From positions 1 through 47,916 of the forward strand of contig JAGBBH010000028.1 in the NCBI GenBank assembly GCA_017938505.1: a DNA stretch of 47,916 nucleotides, read 5' to 3'. The stretch's first letter is position 1; the number at the start of each line of letters is the position of its first letter. Made by a program: the position numbers and the translations under genes. This document shows positions 5,840 through 18,300 of the stretch, one piece after another. Under the pieces are notes generated by a model, which was not told where the DNA came from, searched no databases, and was given only the letters and a program-made list of their open reading frames with translations. Origin of the DNA: Clostridia bacterium (GTDB taxonomy: Bacteria > Bacillota > Clostridia > Christensenellales > UBA1242).

Positions 5840-8446
5840 TTTCCTGTTTTTAAGTTTTTTTTCAACAAGTTTATATATTTCCCCAATAAAAACAATCGAA
5901 ACTGACAAAGCAAGCACCATAACCCAGCAACCAAAATTGAGGTTTGTTAGTTGCATAACTTCTCTCAGATTGGTGCAAGCAATGAGCAGAAGAAGTCCAA
6001 ACCCAACAATCAACGAAAGATTGAAAAACTTGTTTTTAAAAGGATTGCTTTTTAAGCAACTCTCCTTTGTTCGAGCCGTAAACATATAGAAAAGTTGAAT
6101 GAAGTTGAGTGTGTAAAATGCCATTGTTATGGCAACTTGTTCGTTGTAAACATAAAGACCAAAAAGATAGGCCGACATTGTCAAAATTGTTTGTATTGCC
6201 CCCAAAATGAATATGCTCGTGCCAACACCGTTTGCAAACAACCCGTCCGATTTTTTTCTGGGTTTTTCAAGCATAACCCCCTTTTCAACAGGTTCAATTC
6301 CAAGAGCAATTCCTGGAAGAGAGTCTGTAATGAGATTGACAAAAAGAATTTGCACCGGAAGCAAAAAGGTCTTTCCTGGAAGCAAAATTGTTATAAAAAA
6401 CAAGGCCAAAATTTCTGCCATATTCGCTGAAAAGAGATATTTTATAGTTTTTTGAATGTTGCTATAAATTTTTCTCCCCTCTTCAACAGCAACTACAATT
6501 GTTGCAAAGTTGTCATCAGTGATTATCATATCAGCAACTTCTTTTGCAACATCTGTTCCACTCTTTCCCATTCCAATGCCAATGTCTGCTTTTTTCAGTG
6601 CTGGAGCATCATTAACACCATCTCCTGTCATTGCAACAATATGTCCTCTCTTTTTCAATGCATCAACAATTTTGACTTTGTGAGCAGGACTGACTCTTGC
6701 ATAAACACTTTTTAGTTCTACCACTTTCAAGAACTCTTCTTCTGAAAGCAAGTCTATTTCTTCTCCGGAAAGAACTTCATCAACACTTTTTGCTATGCCA
6801 ACACTTTTCGCAATTGCAAAGGCTGTGTCTTTATAGTCGCCCGTTATCATAACAGTTCTCATTCCCGCACTTTTGCACTTCTTGACCGCCTCCAAAGTTT
6901 CTGGTCGTGGAGGGTCTTGAATTCCACAAAGACCTAAAAAAACAAATCCCCCTTCGGCAATGACTTTGTCTTGATTTTGTTTATAGGCAAAAGCAATAAC
7001 CCGTAGTGACTTTTTGCACATAGTCTGATTCTCTTGCAAAATTTTTCTCTTTAAGTTTTCATCAAATAAAACTACACCGTCTTTTTGTTGAACAAATTCG
7101 CATTTTTGCAATATCCTGTCAAGAGCACCTTTCATATAGCAAATGTTGTTTCCTTCAACAATATTGAGAGTTGTCATATATTTTGTTTGAGAAGAAAACG
7201 GAATTTCTTTAACTCTTGGACATTGTTCGTCTAACAGTTTTTTTTCAATGCCTTTTTCTTTTACAAAATTTACAAGTGCGACCTCTGTTGATGCTCCGAC
7301 ATATCCTTCAAGACCTTTCTTTGCATCATTGCATAGTGCCATACACCCCAGCAAAAGTTTGAATGGTTTGTCTTTTTCCTTGAAAAAAGAAAACACTTTT
7401 TCAACCTTCATTTTGTTTTGTGTAATTGTTCCTGTCTTGTCAGAACAAACAACATCACATGCCCCCAAAGTTTCAACTGCGTGCATCTTTTTAACAATGG
7501 CTTTTTGCTTGGAAAGTTTTGAAATTCCAAGACTCATAATGATTGTAATCACTGCTGGCATACTCTCTGGAATTGCTGCCACAGAAATTGCCACAGCGGT
7601 CAAAAATGCTTGCAACACTTCTGAAGGATGTGCAACAACTTCCAAAATAAATGTAATCGTTGCAACCAACAACACCAAATAAGTTAAAATCTTTCCAACA
7701 TCTTGAATGTTCTTTTGCAATGGAGTCAGTTCTTTTTTTGTCTGCTTTAAGCTCTCTGCAATCTTGCCTATTTCGCTTTGCCTGCCCAGCGCAACCACGA
7801 CACCTTTTGCGTGCCCGCTTTCAACAACACTTCCAGCAAATGCCATATTCTTTTGTTCTGAAACCTGCATCTTTTTTTCATAAACAATTTCTGCATCTTT
7901 TTCAACCGCCTCACTTTCACCCGTAAGCGACGCCTCGTTAATTTTTATGTTGGCACTTTCAATAAGTCTTAAATCTGCAGGAACTATGCTTCCCGCCTGA
8001 AGGGAAACAATATCTCCAAGCACAAGTTCAGATGTTTTGATTTTTATAAGGTTCGAGTTTCTAAAAACAAAGGTTTCAGGTCTTGTGAGATTCTGCAAAC
8101 TTTCAATTGCTTTTTCACTCTTTCTTTCTTGATAAACGCCAAAAAAAGCATTCATAATGACAATGCCAAGAATTATTGCACCGTCAACAATTTCACCGCT
8201 TGTCCCTTCAACAATGCCAATGACAACGGAAATGATTCCAGACACAAGAAGGACAAGAACCATAAGTTCTTTTATTTGTGCCAAGAATTTTGCAAACACT
8301 GAAGTGGGTTTTTTGTTTTTAATGGCATATTTTTGACTTTCTGGCAATCTTTTTTCCACCTCTTTCGTGTCTAATCCGCCACAATCGACCTCAAACTGCT
8401 TTAACACTTCGCTTACGCTTTTTTGATAATATTTTTTTTCTTCCAT
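5831..8446 (-). CDS. Calcium-type cation-transporting P-type ATPase (P2A/P2B-like)
   Basis: This 871-residue P-type ATPase likely exports Ca2+ across the cytoplasmic membrane. Domains in order are an N-terminal cation-ATPase segment, M1-M2 (about 60-105), the actuator domain with LTGES at 174-178, M3-M4, phosphorylation site DKTGT at 336-340 (D336), nucleotide domain with YMKGA, MITGDYKDTA, the hinge TGDGVND at 607-613, and six C-terminal membrane segments. M4 carries PESMP at 293-297, where animal SERCA has PEGLP. M6 has NLITDSLPG, resembling the N-x-x-T-D Ca2+ ligand set of SERCA. These point to Ca2+ rather than Na+/K+ or heavy metals. No ribosome binding site is obvious before the ATG. The gene has its own terminator. 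Confidence 0.92.
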   Translation of the reverse strand: MEEKKYYQKSVSEVLKQFEVDCGGLDTKEVEKRLPESQKYAIKNKKPTSVFAKFLAQIKELMVLVLLVSGIISVVIGIVEGTSGEIVDGAIILGIVIMNAFFGVYQERKSEKAIESLQNLTRPETFVFRNSNLIKIKTSELVLGDIVSLQAGSIVPADLRLIESANIKINEASLTGESEAVEKDAEIVYEKKMQVSEQKNMAFAGSVVESGHAKGVVVALGRQSEIGKIAESLKQTKKELTPLQKNIQDVGKILTYLVLLVATITFILEVVAHPSEVLQAFLTAVAISVAAIPESMPAVITIIMSLGISKLSKQKAIVKKMHAVETLGACDVVCSDKTGTITQNKMKVEKVFSFFKEKDKPFKLLLGCMALCNDAKKGLEGYVGASTEVALVNFVKEKGIEKKLLDEQCPRVKEIPFSSQTKYMTTLNIVEGNNICYMKGALDRILQKCEFVQQKDGVVLFDENLKRKILQENQTMCKKSLRVIAFAYKQNQDKVIAEGGFVFLGLCGIQDPPRPETLEAVKKCKSAGMRTVMITGDYKDTAFAIAKSVGIAKSVDEVLSGEEIDLLSEEEFLKVVELKSVYARVSPAHKVKIVDALKKRGHIVAMTGDGVNDAPALKKADIGIGMGKSGTDVAKEVADMIITDDNFATIVVAVEEGRKIYSNIQKTIKYLFSANMAEILALFFITILLPGKTFLLPVQILFVNLITDSLPGIALGIEPVEKGVMLEKPRKKSDGLFANGVGTSIFILGAIQTILTMSAYLFGLYVYNEQVAITMAFYTLNFIQLFYMFTARTKESCLKSNPFKNKFFNLSLIVGFGLLLLIACTNLREVMQLTNLNFGCWVMVLALSVSIVFIGEIYKLVEKKLKNRKLH

Positions 8447-8474
8447 ATTGTAAAATATGAACCTACATCAACGA

Positions 8475-8502
8475 AATATATCTTTTTTACAAAAAATTAC
8501 AA
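8475..8502 (-). promoter_or_regulatory. Candidate promoter of the P-type ATPase gene
   Basis: TTGTAA (8497-8502) and TATATT (8475-8480) with a 16-nt spacer lie upstream of the ATPase ATG, the -35 box overlapping the uppP stop codon. The match is modest and readthrough from uppP is an alternative, because no clear terminator separates the two genes. Confidence 0.25.
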
Positions 8503-9258
8503 CACAAAAAAGCTGACAACTGAAATTGCTGCAAGATATAGAGCAAACCATTTCAATTTTGACTTTTGTGTAAGTTTTATCATTGCCTTAATTGAAAATA
8601 CTCCCACAACAAAAGCGGTTAGAAAAGCCATAATTGTTGGAAAAATTTGTATATTCAATGAAACTTTTTCAACTAAAACTTCATAAACTTCCAAAAAAAG
8701 CGACAAAATTATGATAGGTATGCTCATCATAAATGAAAATTTCGCAACTTCTTTTTTTTCTGCTCCACACATAAGTCCAGTTGCTATTGTGCTTCCAGAA
8801 CGAGAGATTCCTGGAAAAACTGCAAATCCTTGTGCAATGCCGATAAAAAATGCTGTTTTTAAATTCAACTCTCCACTCCCCTTTCTTGCAAAAATCGTTT
8901 CACTCAACAGCAAAAGTAATGCAGAAATTAAAAAGCAAACAGGCAAAACGCCTCCGCTAAATGATTTCTTTATAATTGGCATAAGCACAAGAGCAATCAA
9001 ACAAGTAGGAATTGTTGCAACCACAATTGACAAAGTTTCTTTTGAAAAAGGGTGTCTAATCATTTTAAATATGTCCTTATAAAAAACCACAACAATTGAA
9101 AGCAAAGTTGCACAATGCAAAAGTATGCTGATAAACAAACTTTCTTCCACGCCAAAAATTTTTGAAAACAACACTAGGTGCCCTGAAGATGAAACCGGCA
9201 AAAACTCGGTTATCCCTTGCACAAGACCTAAAAAAAATAAAGCAAAGAAGATTTTCAT
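8497..9258 (-). CDS. uppP: Undecaprenyl-diphosphate phosphatase (BacA/UppP)
   Basis: UppP dephosphorylates undecaprenyl pyrophosphate to recycle the lipid carrier for peptidoglycan and other wall polymers, and it confers bacitracin tolerance. The 253-residue polytopic protein shows both family signatures: LGLVQGITEFLPVSSSGHL at about 10-28, containing the catalytic glutamate E18, and PGISRSGST at 149-157. The start is fixed by an AAGGAGG site 5 nt upstream of ATG 9258. The gene begins 48 nt after the stop of the giant surface-protein gene, with no convincing terminator or promoter between them, so it may be co-transcribed as the downstream cistron. Confidence 0.95.
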   Translation of the reverse strand: MKIFFALFFLGLVQGITEFLPVSSSGHLVLFSKIFGVEESLFISILLHCATLLSIVVVFYKDIFKMIRHPFSKETLSIVVATIPTCLIALVLMPIIKKSFSGGVLPVCFLISALLLLLSETIFARKGSGELNLKTAFFIGIAQGFAVFPGISRSGSTIATGLMCGAEKKEVAKFSFMMSIPIIILSLFLEVYEVLVEKVSLNIQIFPTIMAFLTAFVVGVFSIKAMIKLTQKSKLKWFALYLAAISVVSFFVL

Positions 9259-9263
9259 CTTGT

Positions 9264-9270
9264 CCTCCTT
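9264..9270 (-). promoter_or_regulatory. Strong ribosome binding site of uppP
   Basis: A full AAGGAGG lies 5 nt before the uppP ATG. It is one of the strongest Shine-Dalgarno sites in the window and contrasts with tatD, holB and spmA, which have none. Confidence 0.85.
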
Positions 9271-9306
9271 GCTTTATTATATTTTTTTGTTGATAAAATT
9301 ATTTTA

Positions 9307-12300
9307 TCATTTTACCGAAAGTGCACTTCGTCTTCGCTTTCTTCTCACTGCAATAAGTACAATGGTTGTAAAGGCAATAACCAAAATTCCCACTAGTCCG
9401 CCAATGAGGTAAAGATACCAAAGAGAGGTAATGCTTAAGATAATTTTTCCTTGTGCACCAACAATGCCAAACAATCCTTTAAACGAAATTGTGTCATAGA
9501 AGAATGCATTGTAAATTCCGGAAATTTCATAGTTGTTAAAGTTGAAAGTTCCATTAAATTTGCTTGCTTCCGTTCCGATTGGAGTCCAGAATTGCTCTGT
9601 CAATTGCAAATCTGTCATAAGCAAATAATACGCTTCGCTGTAAAGATTTCCAAAATTATCTCTTGCACCAGAATTGATTTTCTTCATCATAAATGCCAAA
9701 TCTTCTGCTGTTTCAATGAGATATGGGTCTTTGGCGGTGCCTTTTCCAACAAGAGCATAGCTGGCAAATTTGTTTTCTTCCCAAAGTTTTCTCTTAAATT
9801 TAATTTCAACTTGAACCGTTCCGACAATGTCATTTTCTGCCAAAAATTCTTTTGAAAGGAAAATTTCATTTGCCTCTGTCAAGAAGTTATCTTTGCCTTG
9901 GAAATATTTTTCATAGTTTCTTACGATAACTTGTGAAACTTCATACCTAGCGCTAACAACAATTGGAATTGTTACATTTACTTTGTAATCACTTGAAACA
10001 AAGTCTGTTATGGCACCATTGTAAGTTGTATAACCCGCCAAATCTACAGAGTTTTGGTCCACAGCAATTTCTGAAATTTGGTCTTTTGCAAAATCACGAG
10101 CAATGTAAATTGATAATGCGTCTGCTGTGAAAATAGGCCAAATTTTTACTACCTTTCCCGCATCACTTGGTTTAACTGTCAAAGTGAAGTAGTAAAGTTC
10201 TCCGGAATATTCTTTATATTCCACATCTCTTCTGTTCTTCCATGTTGCACCAAAACCATATTCAATTGAAACCGCAAAGGTAAGCACATCACCAACTCTT
10301 ATCGCACGCTTTCCTGCAGGTGGGTTGTCTTTGTTAATTGTTGGAAGCAGTTTGATGAAGGTTGTTCCACTAAACGCACCAAGTCTGAAATCTACAATGC
10401 TGTTGTCTTGAGATTTTGCTTGCATATTTAGAATTTGACCAAATTTGGTTTCATAATCCGTAAAGTCAAGCGTAACCTTCAAACCTTGCAATGTCAACAC
10501 CAATGAAATTCTCACATCTGTTTGCGTTGTGTAACTTGCATTGTAAGATGTTTGTCCGTTTGCATTGTTTATCCATCTGAAGAATTCATAACCTTCAGCG
10601 GCTTTTGCTGTAATTGTGAAACTTTTGCTTGTGTCAACATAAAATTCTTTCAAAAGAATTTTTGCTTGAGTGTCGCTGTTTAACTGTTCAATTACATATC
10701 CACCTTCGCCACCAAACACAGAAACATCAACCTTTGCAAAATAAACAATTTGAACTTTACATTCTACAATTCGGTCATATTCATTTGTTGACCAAGGAAT
10801 GTCGCTAGAGTATGCAATAACATCTGACAACCAAATTCCTTCTGAATTCTTTTGACTGATAACAAATTTATAGAATTTATATCCGCCAATTTCTGGAGCA
10901 ACAATGTGAATGTATGTGTTAAACGAAACTTCGATATAGTGTGGAGAGGTTGCATAGAACCAAGAATTTGAGAAATCTACACCTTGAACCATATCTTGTG
11001 CAGTATAGTTTGTGGAAATTCCTGGAACAAACTCAAATGAAATTCTAGTTTTCAAATATGACCAATAGATAAACAATGAAACTGAAACTTCACCTGTTTG
11101 CTCATTGATTTGCGCATTCTCGTGTTTTTCATATTTTGAAGTGAAAGGATTTAAAACATATCCACTTTCTCTCCACCCACTGAGAGAAATTCCTTCTGAA
11201 TTGATATATCTGACACCTGCACCATTTTCATAGGTGAAATAGCCTTCAAAATTGTGAAGTTCTTTTTCTATATCAACCGCCAATTTATCTCCAGAGAGAA
11301 CGATTCTTTCATCAAAAACTTCAATGTTTCCTCTTTCATAATTATATCTAGACAAGTCAAGAAGTTCGCCATATCTAACATTCTTAATCGTTGCCAAAAT
11401 GTTTTGTCCGTCTTGCAAGTGAACCGTGTAAGTTCTAGGTTTAACCGCAATTCTAATTGAGTGGCTTCCAAGATATCCTTCAAGTCTAAATCTCAATCTG
11501 CCACAATAACCAGTTTCAACAACAGAAAGTGATTCAAAACTCAATGAATTTTCAATGATTAACTTGCTGTCATCAACAATTTGCAAGTTTCCTGGGTCAA
11601 TTGTGTAACCGATTCCAATGTATGCAACAACCTCAAAAGTGCTGTCTGTGTAAGCCGAAACAAGAATTTGAGAATATTCCGTTCCAGAGCTCCACACCTT
11701 GTGAGAGTTGATGTTGTCTGTCGCATATTTAAATGCTCCTCCTTCAACAATTGTGCCTTCGTCCTCAAAGGCAACAGAAATCGAGTTCAAGTGAGGTCTA
11801 AACAATGCCTTAACAGTCATTGGTTCGTCTGCACCAGAGAAGTGCGAAACCTCATAAATGTAATAACCGTCCTTATAAATAATTTGTGTAAACATAACTT
11901 TTGCGTTATCGCACTCAAATCTTAAGAACTTATATCCTTCTCTTTCGAGCATAACCTTTATGAAGAACACTTCGCCTGTATATGCCTCAATCGTGAATTT
12001 CTTGTTGCTCAAAAGTTTTCCAGAAACAAAACTATCACTGCTGTAATGAACTCTTGTTCCTGCAAGATAACCATATTCGTTTACTTTGTTTTGTGTTTGT
12101 CCAACAAGTTCAATGTAACCAACATCAAGGTCTGGTTCACGCACACCGTCAATGTCAATTTCTGTTTGGAAACTTAAACTTGCTTTCAACGCCCTTACAA
12201 CGACAAAAATGTCAACATTTGCATTGTCCATATTAAGGTCGAGTGTTGAAATTGTTATAAACACTTCTTGCCCAATCTTTTCTTCTGTGTTCAAATATAT

Positions 12301-15300
12301 AAATGTTCCGTTATCATTATAACCAAGACCTCTATAAACATAGCCATTTGGAACCTTGAATTTAATTTCTTTGTTAGAACCGAAATAAAGTTCAAGTGAG
12401 TTTATTTCTTTTGTTCCATCAAAATATCTTCCCGTTGTCAACAGTTGATATACTGGTTTAATTAAACTTGGTTCTCCATATTCGTTGTTAAGTGTGTAAT
12501 AATTATAGGTCTTTAAATTTATGTTAAACTTGAATTTTGAGAAGATTGCATAGACTGTTTCATTTTTTGTAATTTGATAATCAATCGTCTTGTCTGTGCT
12601 GAAAATTGTTAAACCATCTTTACTCCAACCTGCAAATGAATATAATTGGTCATTAATGTAGGTCAATTTTACAACAGTGTCAAAGTTTTCTGTCGTTTCT
12701 TCTTTGCCGTTTGCAAATGCTTTGTTTGCTGAAATATCAACCAGGTTTTTGTCTTCATCATAAGAAAGTGCAATCATTGTAAGAGTATATTTTGCGTGTT
12801 CAATTGAAATCAAAACATCTCCGTCTGTCAATATGCCAGAAATTGTAACCTTATAATATCCGGCATAAGTTCCATCAGTGATGTGTTCTTTTTCAACCGT
12901 ATATTCTGCAGAAGTCGCATCAGACAACATAAATCCGTGAACAAATTTGATATATGCTTCCATTGTTGAATTTGTCTGAACTTCAAATGGTGCTAAAGTT
13001 CCAACATTGCTATATATAAGCCCGCCAACTTCAATGAATTCAACCAAACTTGCATCAGAGAATGAAAGTGTTATGTTGTTTTTGTTCTCTTTTGAAGCAA
13101 AAACAATGTGTGTTTCTTTCTTGATTCCTTCAATCACAACAACAAGGACATTATCCTCATAAGAAGTTTTAATTGTCAATTCTGATTTGTTTGAAATTTC
13201 AAATTCTTCCAAAATTGAATAACCAACAGAAGGTGTAATTTTAAGTTTTAACTTCTTTTCTGTTCTAACTTCAAATGAACCTTCAACGACGGTTAACTCG
13301 TCTTCATCTTCTCCGTCAACTTCAAATGCTTGAACGACAGAAATATTTTCTCCTTCAACAGTTACCACATTTCCTTTTACCAAAATTGGAAGAGAATATT
13401 CCAAATCTTGTGCTGGCATTGTAAATGTTATGTCTGCAGTTTTGTCTTCATTGATTACAACTGCAAAGTTTTCATTCCAAGCAGCTGAAATTTCATAACC
13501 CTCATAAGCAACAACTGTGAAAGATATTTCTGTTTCAAATTCAACTGCATCTGCAGAATAGTGTTTTCCACCTTCTATGTCAGTCAAAACAAACATATAA
13601 GAACAATCAACAATGTCTGCATTTTTAACAATCAATGACAATTTATAACTGTTCTTTGTCCATATTGCAGTCAAAATTTGTGTTTCTGCAGAGGTCAAAA
13701 TGTCGCTTCCAGTAACCTTCGCACCAGTTTCATTATACCAGCCACCAAAAGTGTAACCAGTTCTAATAGGGTTTTCTTCCCAGCCTTCAGCACTGTCATA
13801 ACTTGAATTGAATGGAACAACCAATTCTGCAATTTTGCTATCATAACCATAGTTGAGAATGACTCCAACACCAACAGCATCAAAGTTTGGCGTGAGAGTT
13901 ATTGTAATTTCTTTTTCTGTTGCGGAATCAACAAGGTCAGAAATGTCTGTTGTTTCAAAGTCTTCTGCCAAAACTGTTTGATTTACAGCGTCATCTCCAG
14001 ACACAGCAATTGACACAACTTCAAAACCAAGTCTTTCAATTGTTGCCAAATTGCTCAAATTTTTGCCGTCAAGAAGGTCATAGTTTGTCTTCCATTCATA
14101 AACATTTTCAAAGACATCTCTAATAAAATCAGTTGAATTTATTGCTGCATTTGTGCCTTTCAAATCGAATTTAATGTTTACCGCCTGAATGTCAAACCTT
14201 GCATCAATATCATAATTTTGTGTTACGCTTTCAATTTTCAAAACATATTCACCATTTGCTTGCGTAACTGTAATTCCCGGTTCTCTGCCATCTCCATAAA
14301 GCAATGTCCCGTCTGCTAAATAGAAACCAAGGAAGTGATAGTGGTCATTTGCTGTTGCTTTTACAACAACTGGGCTTGAATGACCAATGTTGATTGAACC
14401 TTTTTTGCTAAGTTCAATGTTGTTTGAATCATCTCCATCATCATTGTCAAGAACAATCTTTCCGTATGTTGAAGAAACCCCATCTTTATCCGTAATGTCA
14501 ACACTTATTGTGTAAATGTTTGCATCCCAGTTTGCCTTAAATGTAAAGGTAATAGGATTTCCAGACTTGTAGTGATATCCAAACAGATTTCCCGTATCCT
14601 CTCCAACAAGAGAATTTAACAACTGAACTGTTGTTTTGTCATTTCCAACCCTCAATGAGAACTTATCTGCTTCATAAGTGTAAGTAATTCCGTATTTTGC
14701 TATAGCCGAAGTGAGGAATGTGTATTTTGCAGAGCCTTCTGCAATACCTTCAAATTCCATCGTCCAATAGAGGAATGTATATCCGCTGTAACCCGTAACC
14801 GCACTAGGGAAGTTCTTTGTTGAACTCGTTTGTGCTGAAAGTGAGTTTGCTGTCAAATATGCCGTTGACATAAATGGATATGAAAGTTGAGACAATTCCA
14901 CAAGACCATTTGCGACAACATTTGTCGTTGTCGTTGCTCCACCTGCATTATGGACAAATTCAAGATTGATGACAATTGGATTTATCACACCATAAAGCCA
15001 AGACTCTACAACATAGTTGCTTGAATCTACCCCAGAGAGAAGGAAGTCAACCTTAATCGAATGTCCAACATATTCGCTTGTGTAGTTTGCTTGAGAAATC
15101 TCAACAGCATCACCAGCCTCAACTCCTTCAATGTCAAACTTCTTTGTGCTATCAGCATTTAGAATGTCAATTCTGTTTGTTCCGTCATAAATTTTTGTAA
15201 ATACATCATCAAGAGGAATTTCTTTTTCTTGCAAGGTCAATGTTTTTGCATCTACAAAAACCTTTGCTGTAAGCGTTGCACTTGCACCACCATCAACAAT

Positions 15301-18300
15301 GTAAGTTGCAATATCAAAATCATCTGAACTGAATGTAAGATACATATCATATTCGCCAACCTTTAAATGTCCACTTGGAGAGAAATCGCTTCCATTCAAC
15401 GCATAATTTGCTCGCAATGAAATTTCAAACTCTCTGTTTGCAAAATCATAAGTTGACAAATCCACACTTGTGGAATAAGCATATCTAAGAAGTGAATCTT
15501 GATATGTTCCATAAACAAATCTTTGCGTGTCAACTTCCAAAACCAAGTCAGCTCTTGCAATGTAACCAAGAACATCTTTGCCAGTTTCAGTTGCGATTTG
15601 CAAGTCATAATTTTCCTTACTTTCGCCAGAAATTTGTGCAACGACCGTATAAGCAATTCCACAATATTTCACAATGTTTCCTGCACCATCTTGCAAAGAA
15701 ACATCAAGTTTAAGTGTGTCAGATTCCGCAATATTTGTCAAAATTTCACTTGCATTTTGATAGTTGAACACCGCGTCTTTATTGTCAAATGTTTTTGTTA
15801 CATAGAACTTGTTTTCATCTGCTTGGTCTTGAAGCAGTTTTGAACTGTCAAAATAAATTGGTCTTTTTGTAATGTTTAATGTATATGCAAACAAAGAATT
15901 TCTTCTTCCCATTCTAACTTCAAATTCATTTGAAGTTGTTGAGTTTGCATAAATTTGATAACTTCCAACATCTCTGGCAGAAATGCTCAAGAACTTCAAA
16001 GTTGATGTAAAGTTTGTAACTTCAACATTAACCTTATAATAGTATGTTGTTTGATTGTCATACCTATAGAAGTTCAAGTCAAATTCTTGTCTTAAAGTTG
16101 AAATTGTAGCATTTGAGATTACAAGTTTATATTGTCCTTCAACCAGTTCCACAGTCAATGTGTCATAAGTTACGCCATCATAAACCATTGAAATTGAATC
16201 TCCGCCATTTTCTTTTACTTCTGTTTCCGCACTTGCCAAAACATAGAGAATTTGACTGAATTTCGTTACTTCAAAATAGCCTTCGCTTTCATCAGAAACT
16301 GTTAACAAATAGTTGTCATCTTCAGTTGAACCAGAAATAACTCTGTAACAACCAACCTCTGCCCCAGCTTCTCTGACAAAATCAATTGCTACGCTTTCAA
16401 AAAGTGGAGAAAGGAATGTTTGTTTAAATGTAACTTGAGATGCCTCAAGAGAACCAACCTCGACCTTATAACCGCCTTTTTGTGTCAATTCAAGATTCCA
16501 TTCAAATGGCGCAACCGTAATTTGAACAGGAGCCAATGAAATTGTATAGTTTTCAGAAATTGCACTGTCAAGTTTGACATTATAAGTCCCAACTTCCAAA
16601 TAGCCAGCACCACTGAATGTTGCACCTTCCAAACTTAATTGAATATCATATTCAATTGGTGCGACAGTTCCGTTTGCGTCTTTAACTTTAAATTGAACGG
16701 CATCAGCAACGCCAAATTCGCCATAAACATAGTTTGTTTTTAACACTTCAATGCTTGCCGACACTCCACCAATCGTTCCAACCGTTTCTTTTGAAGAAAG
16801 TTCATAGTTATCTCTATTTTCTCCTTGCAAATAGAGTGTAACTGGAACATTTGTTCCAACATCAACACTTGCAAATTGAGCAACAATTGAAACATTGTTC
16901 GCTGCAACCTTTTCGTTAAAATCATTAATCACATAACTTGACGAACCATCATAAGGTTTTTCAATTGTAAATTGGTCAATGTCGATTTGCCTTTTGTTTA
17001 TGACAAACTCAAGTTCATCAAGAAGCAACACACTTACAAAACTTGAAGATGTTGCCACAACAGAAAGCCTGTATGAACCACTGTTTTTGAATGTCGTAGT
17101 TGCAACACCACTTACAAAAGCAATGCTCTCCATTTCAAATTCTTGAGAAAGTTCTGTCAAATTTCCTTCATCGTCTTTCAAATAGTAAGACAATGAACTT
17201 TGCTCTAAGAAACCCCCATCAGTTTCAACCCTGATTGTATCCTTGTTCGCAGAAATAGTGTAATTATCTCCATTGTAAGTTTGAGTAAGAATATCAAGAT
17301 TGTCAACCTTAACATAAACAGAGCCTTCAGACGCCGCAACAAAAAGTCCGTTGTTTTCTGTTGCCAAACTTACAATGATACTGTTGTTTGCAAAGAATGT
17401 TTCTTGAAGTGAAAGGTCATAGAATGTGTTTGCCGAACCATATTGTCCAGCTTCAATTCCAACCGGAACGAACTTGAGGACGACCTCATCTCCAGTTGTT
17501 GCAATTGAAAGATTTTCATTGTAGGTTGCCTTCACTTGGTCAAAAATGCTAATTCTAATATGCCCTTCCTCAATTGTTTTTTCATAAGTCAATGCTGTTA
17601 CATCAAATGTTGGAAGAACAAGAGTCATATCAAAATCTTGGAAAGTTGCACTTGCCTCAATTTGATAATCTTCACCCTTATAGACAAATCCATTTGCATT
17701 TGTTTGAACTGTTTCATCAAGTTTATATGTCAAAGTGTAATAACCCGAAACAAGCAAATCAGAAACATCTTTACCGCTTTCATCTTCGATGACAAAAGGT
17801 TTAATAAGGTCAGCAAGTTTGTTTACAGAAACTTCTCCATATACATAAGAATTCTTTGTCAAAGAAAGTGTCATTGTTGCCTTAAGTTTTGAAATTTTTG
17901 CGGATTTTGAAGTTGAAGACAGCACATAGTTTGTTAACACTCCGCCTTCGCCTTCATACCCCACCGACAATCTAACTGGAACATTTGTTCCTGCGTGAGC
18001 TGATGTATATTCTGCTTTTACATAAACCCCGCTATACCCTGCAAGACTTTCAAGTTGTGTTCCATCTTGCATAAAATAGCCAATCGTCTTTCCGTCATAG
18101 TCTTTGTCTAAATTTAACTCATCTACATCTATTGTGATTGGTTTAATTCTAAACTCAAACCCTTCTTTCATTTCAACAGCAGAATAATATTCCTTCAATG
18201 CAACACTTGCTTGGAACGCATAAGAATAGGTTCCACAGTTTCTTGCATTGCTTAATAACTCAGAAGAATACCAAGAAACCGTAAGTTCAGTAAGAGCATT

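Noticed and set aside
7248..7682. Plus-strand ORF of 144 codons
   Set aside because: Lies entirely opposite the P-type ATPase, with no ribosome binding site or recognisable protein; a shadow frame.
9292..9308. Inverted repeat GATAAAAT-T-ATTTTATC after giant gene 1 as a terminator
   Set aside because: Stem is purely AT and on the minus strand it is followed by an A-run instead of a T-run, so it should not terminate leftward transcription.
9330..9430. LPXTG sorting signal at the end of giant protein 1
   Set aside because: The region has a membrane helix and basic tail, but no LPXTG-like motif precedes the helix.
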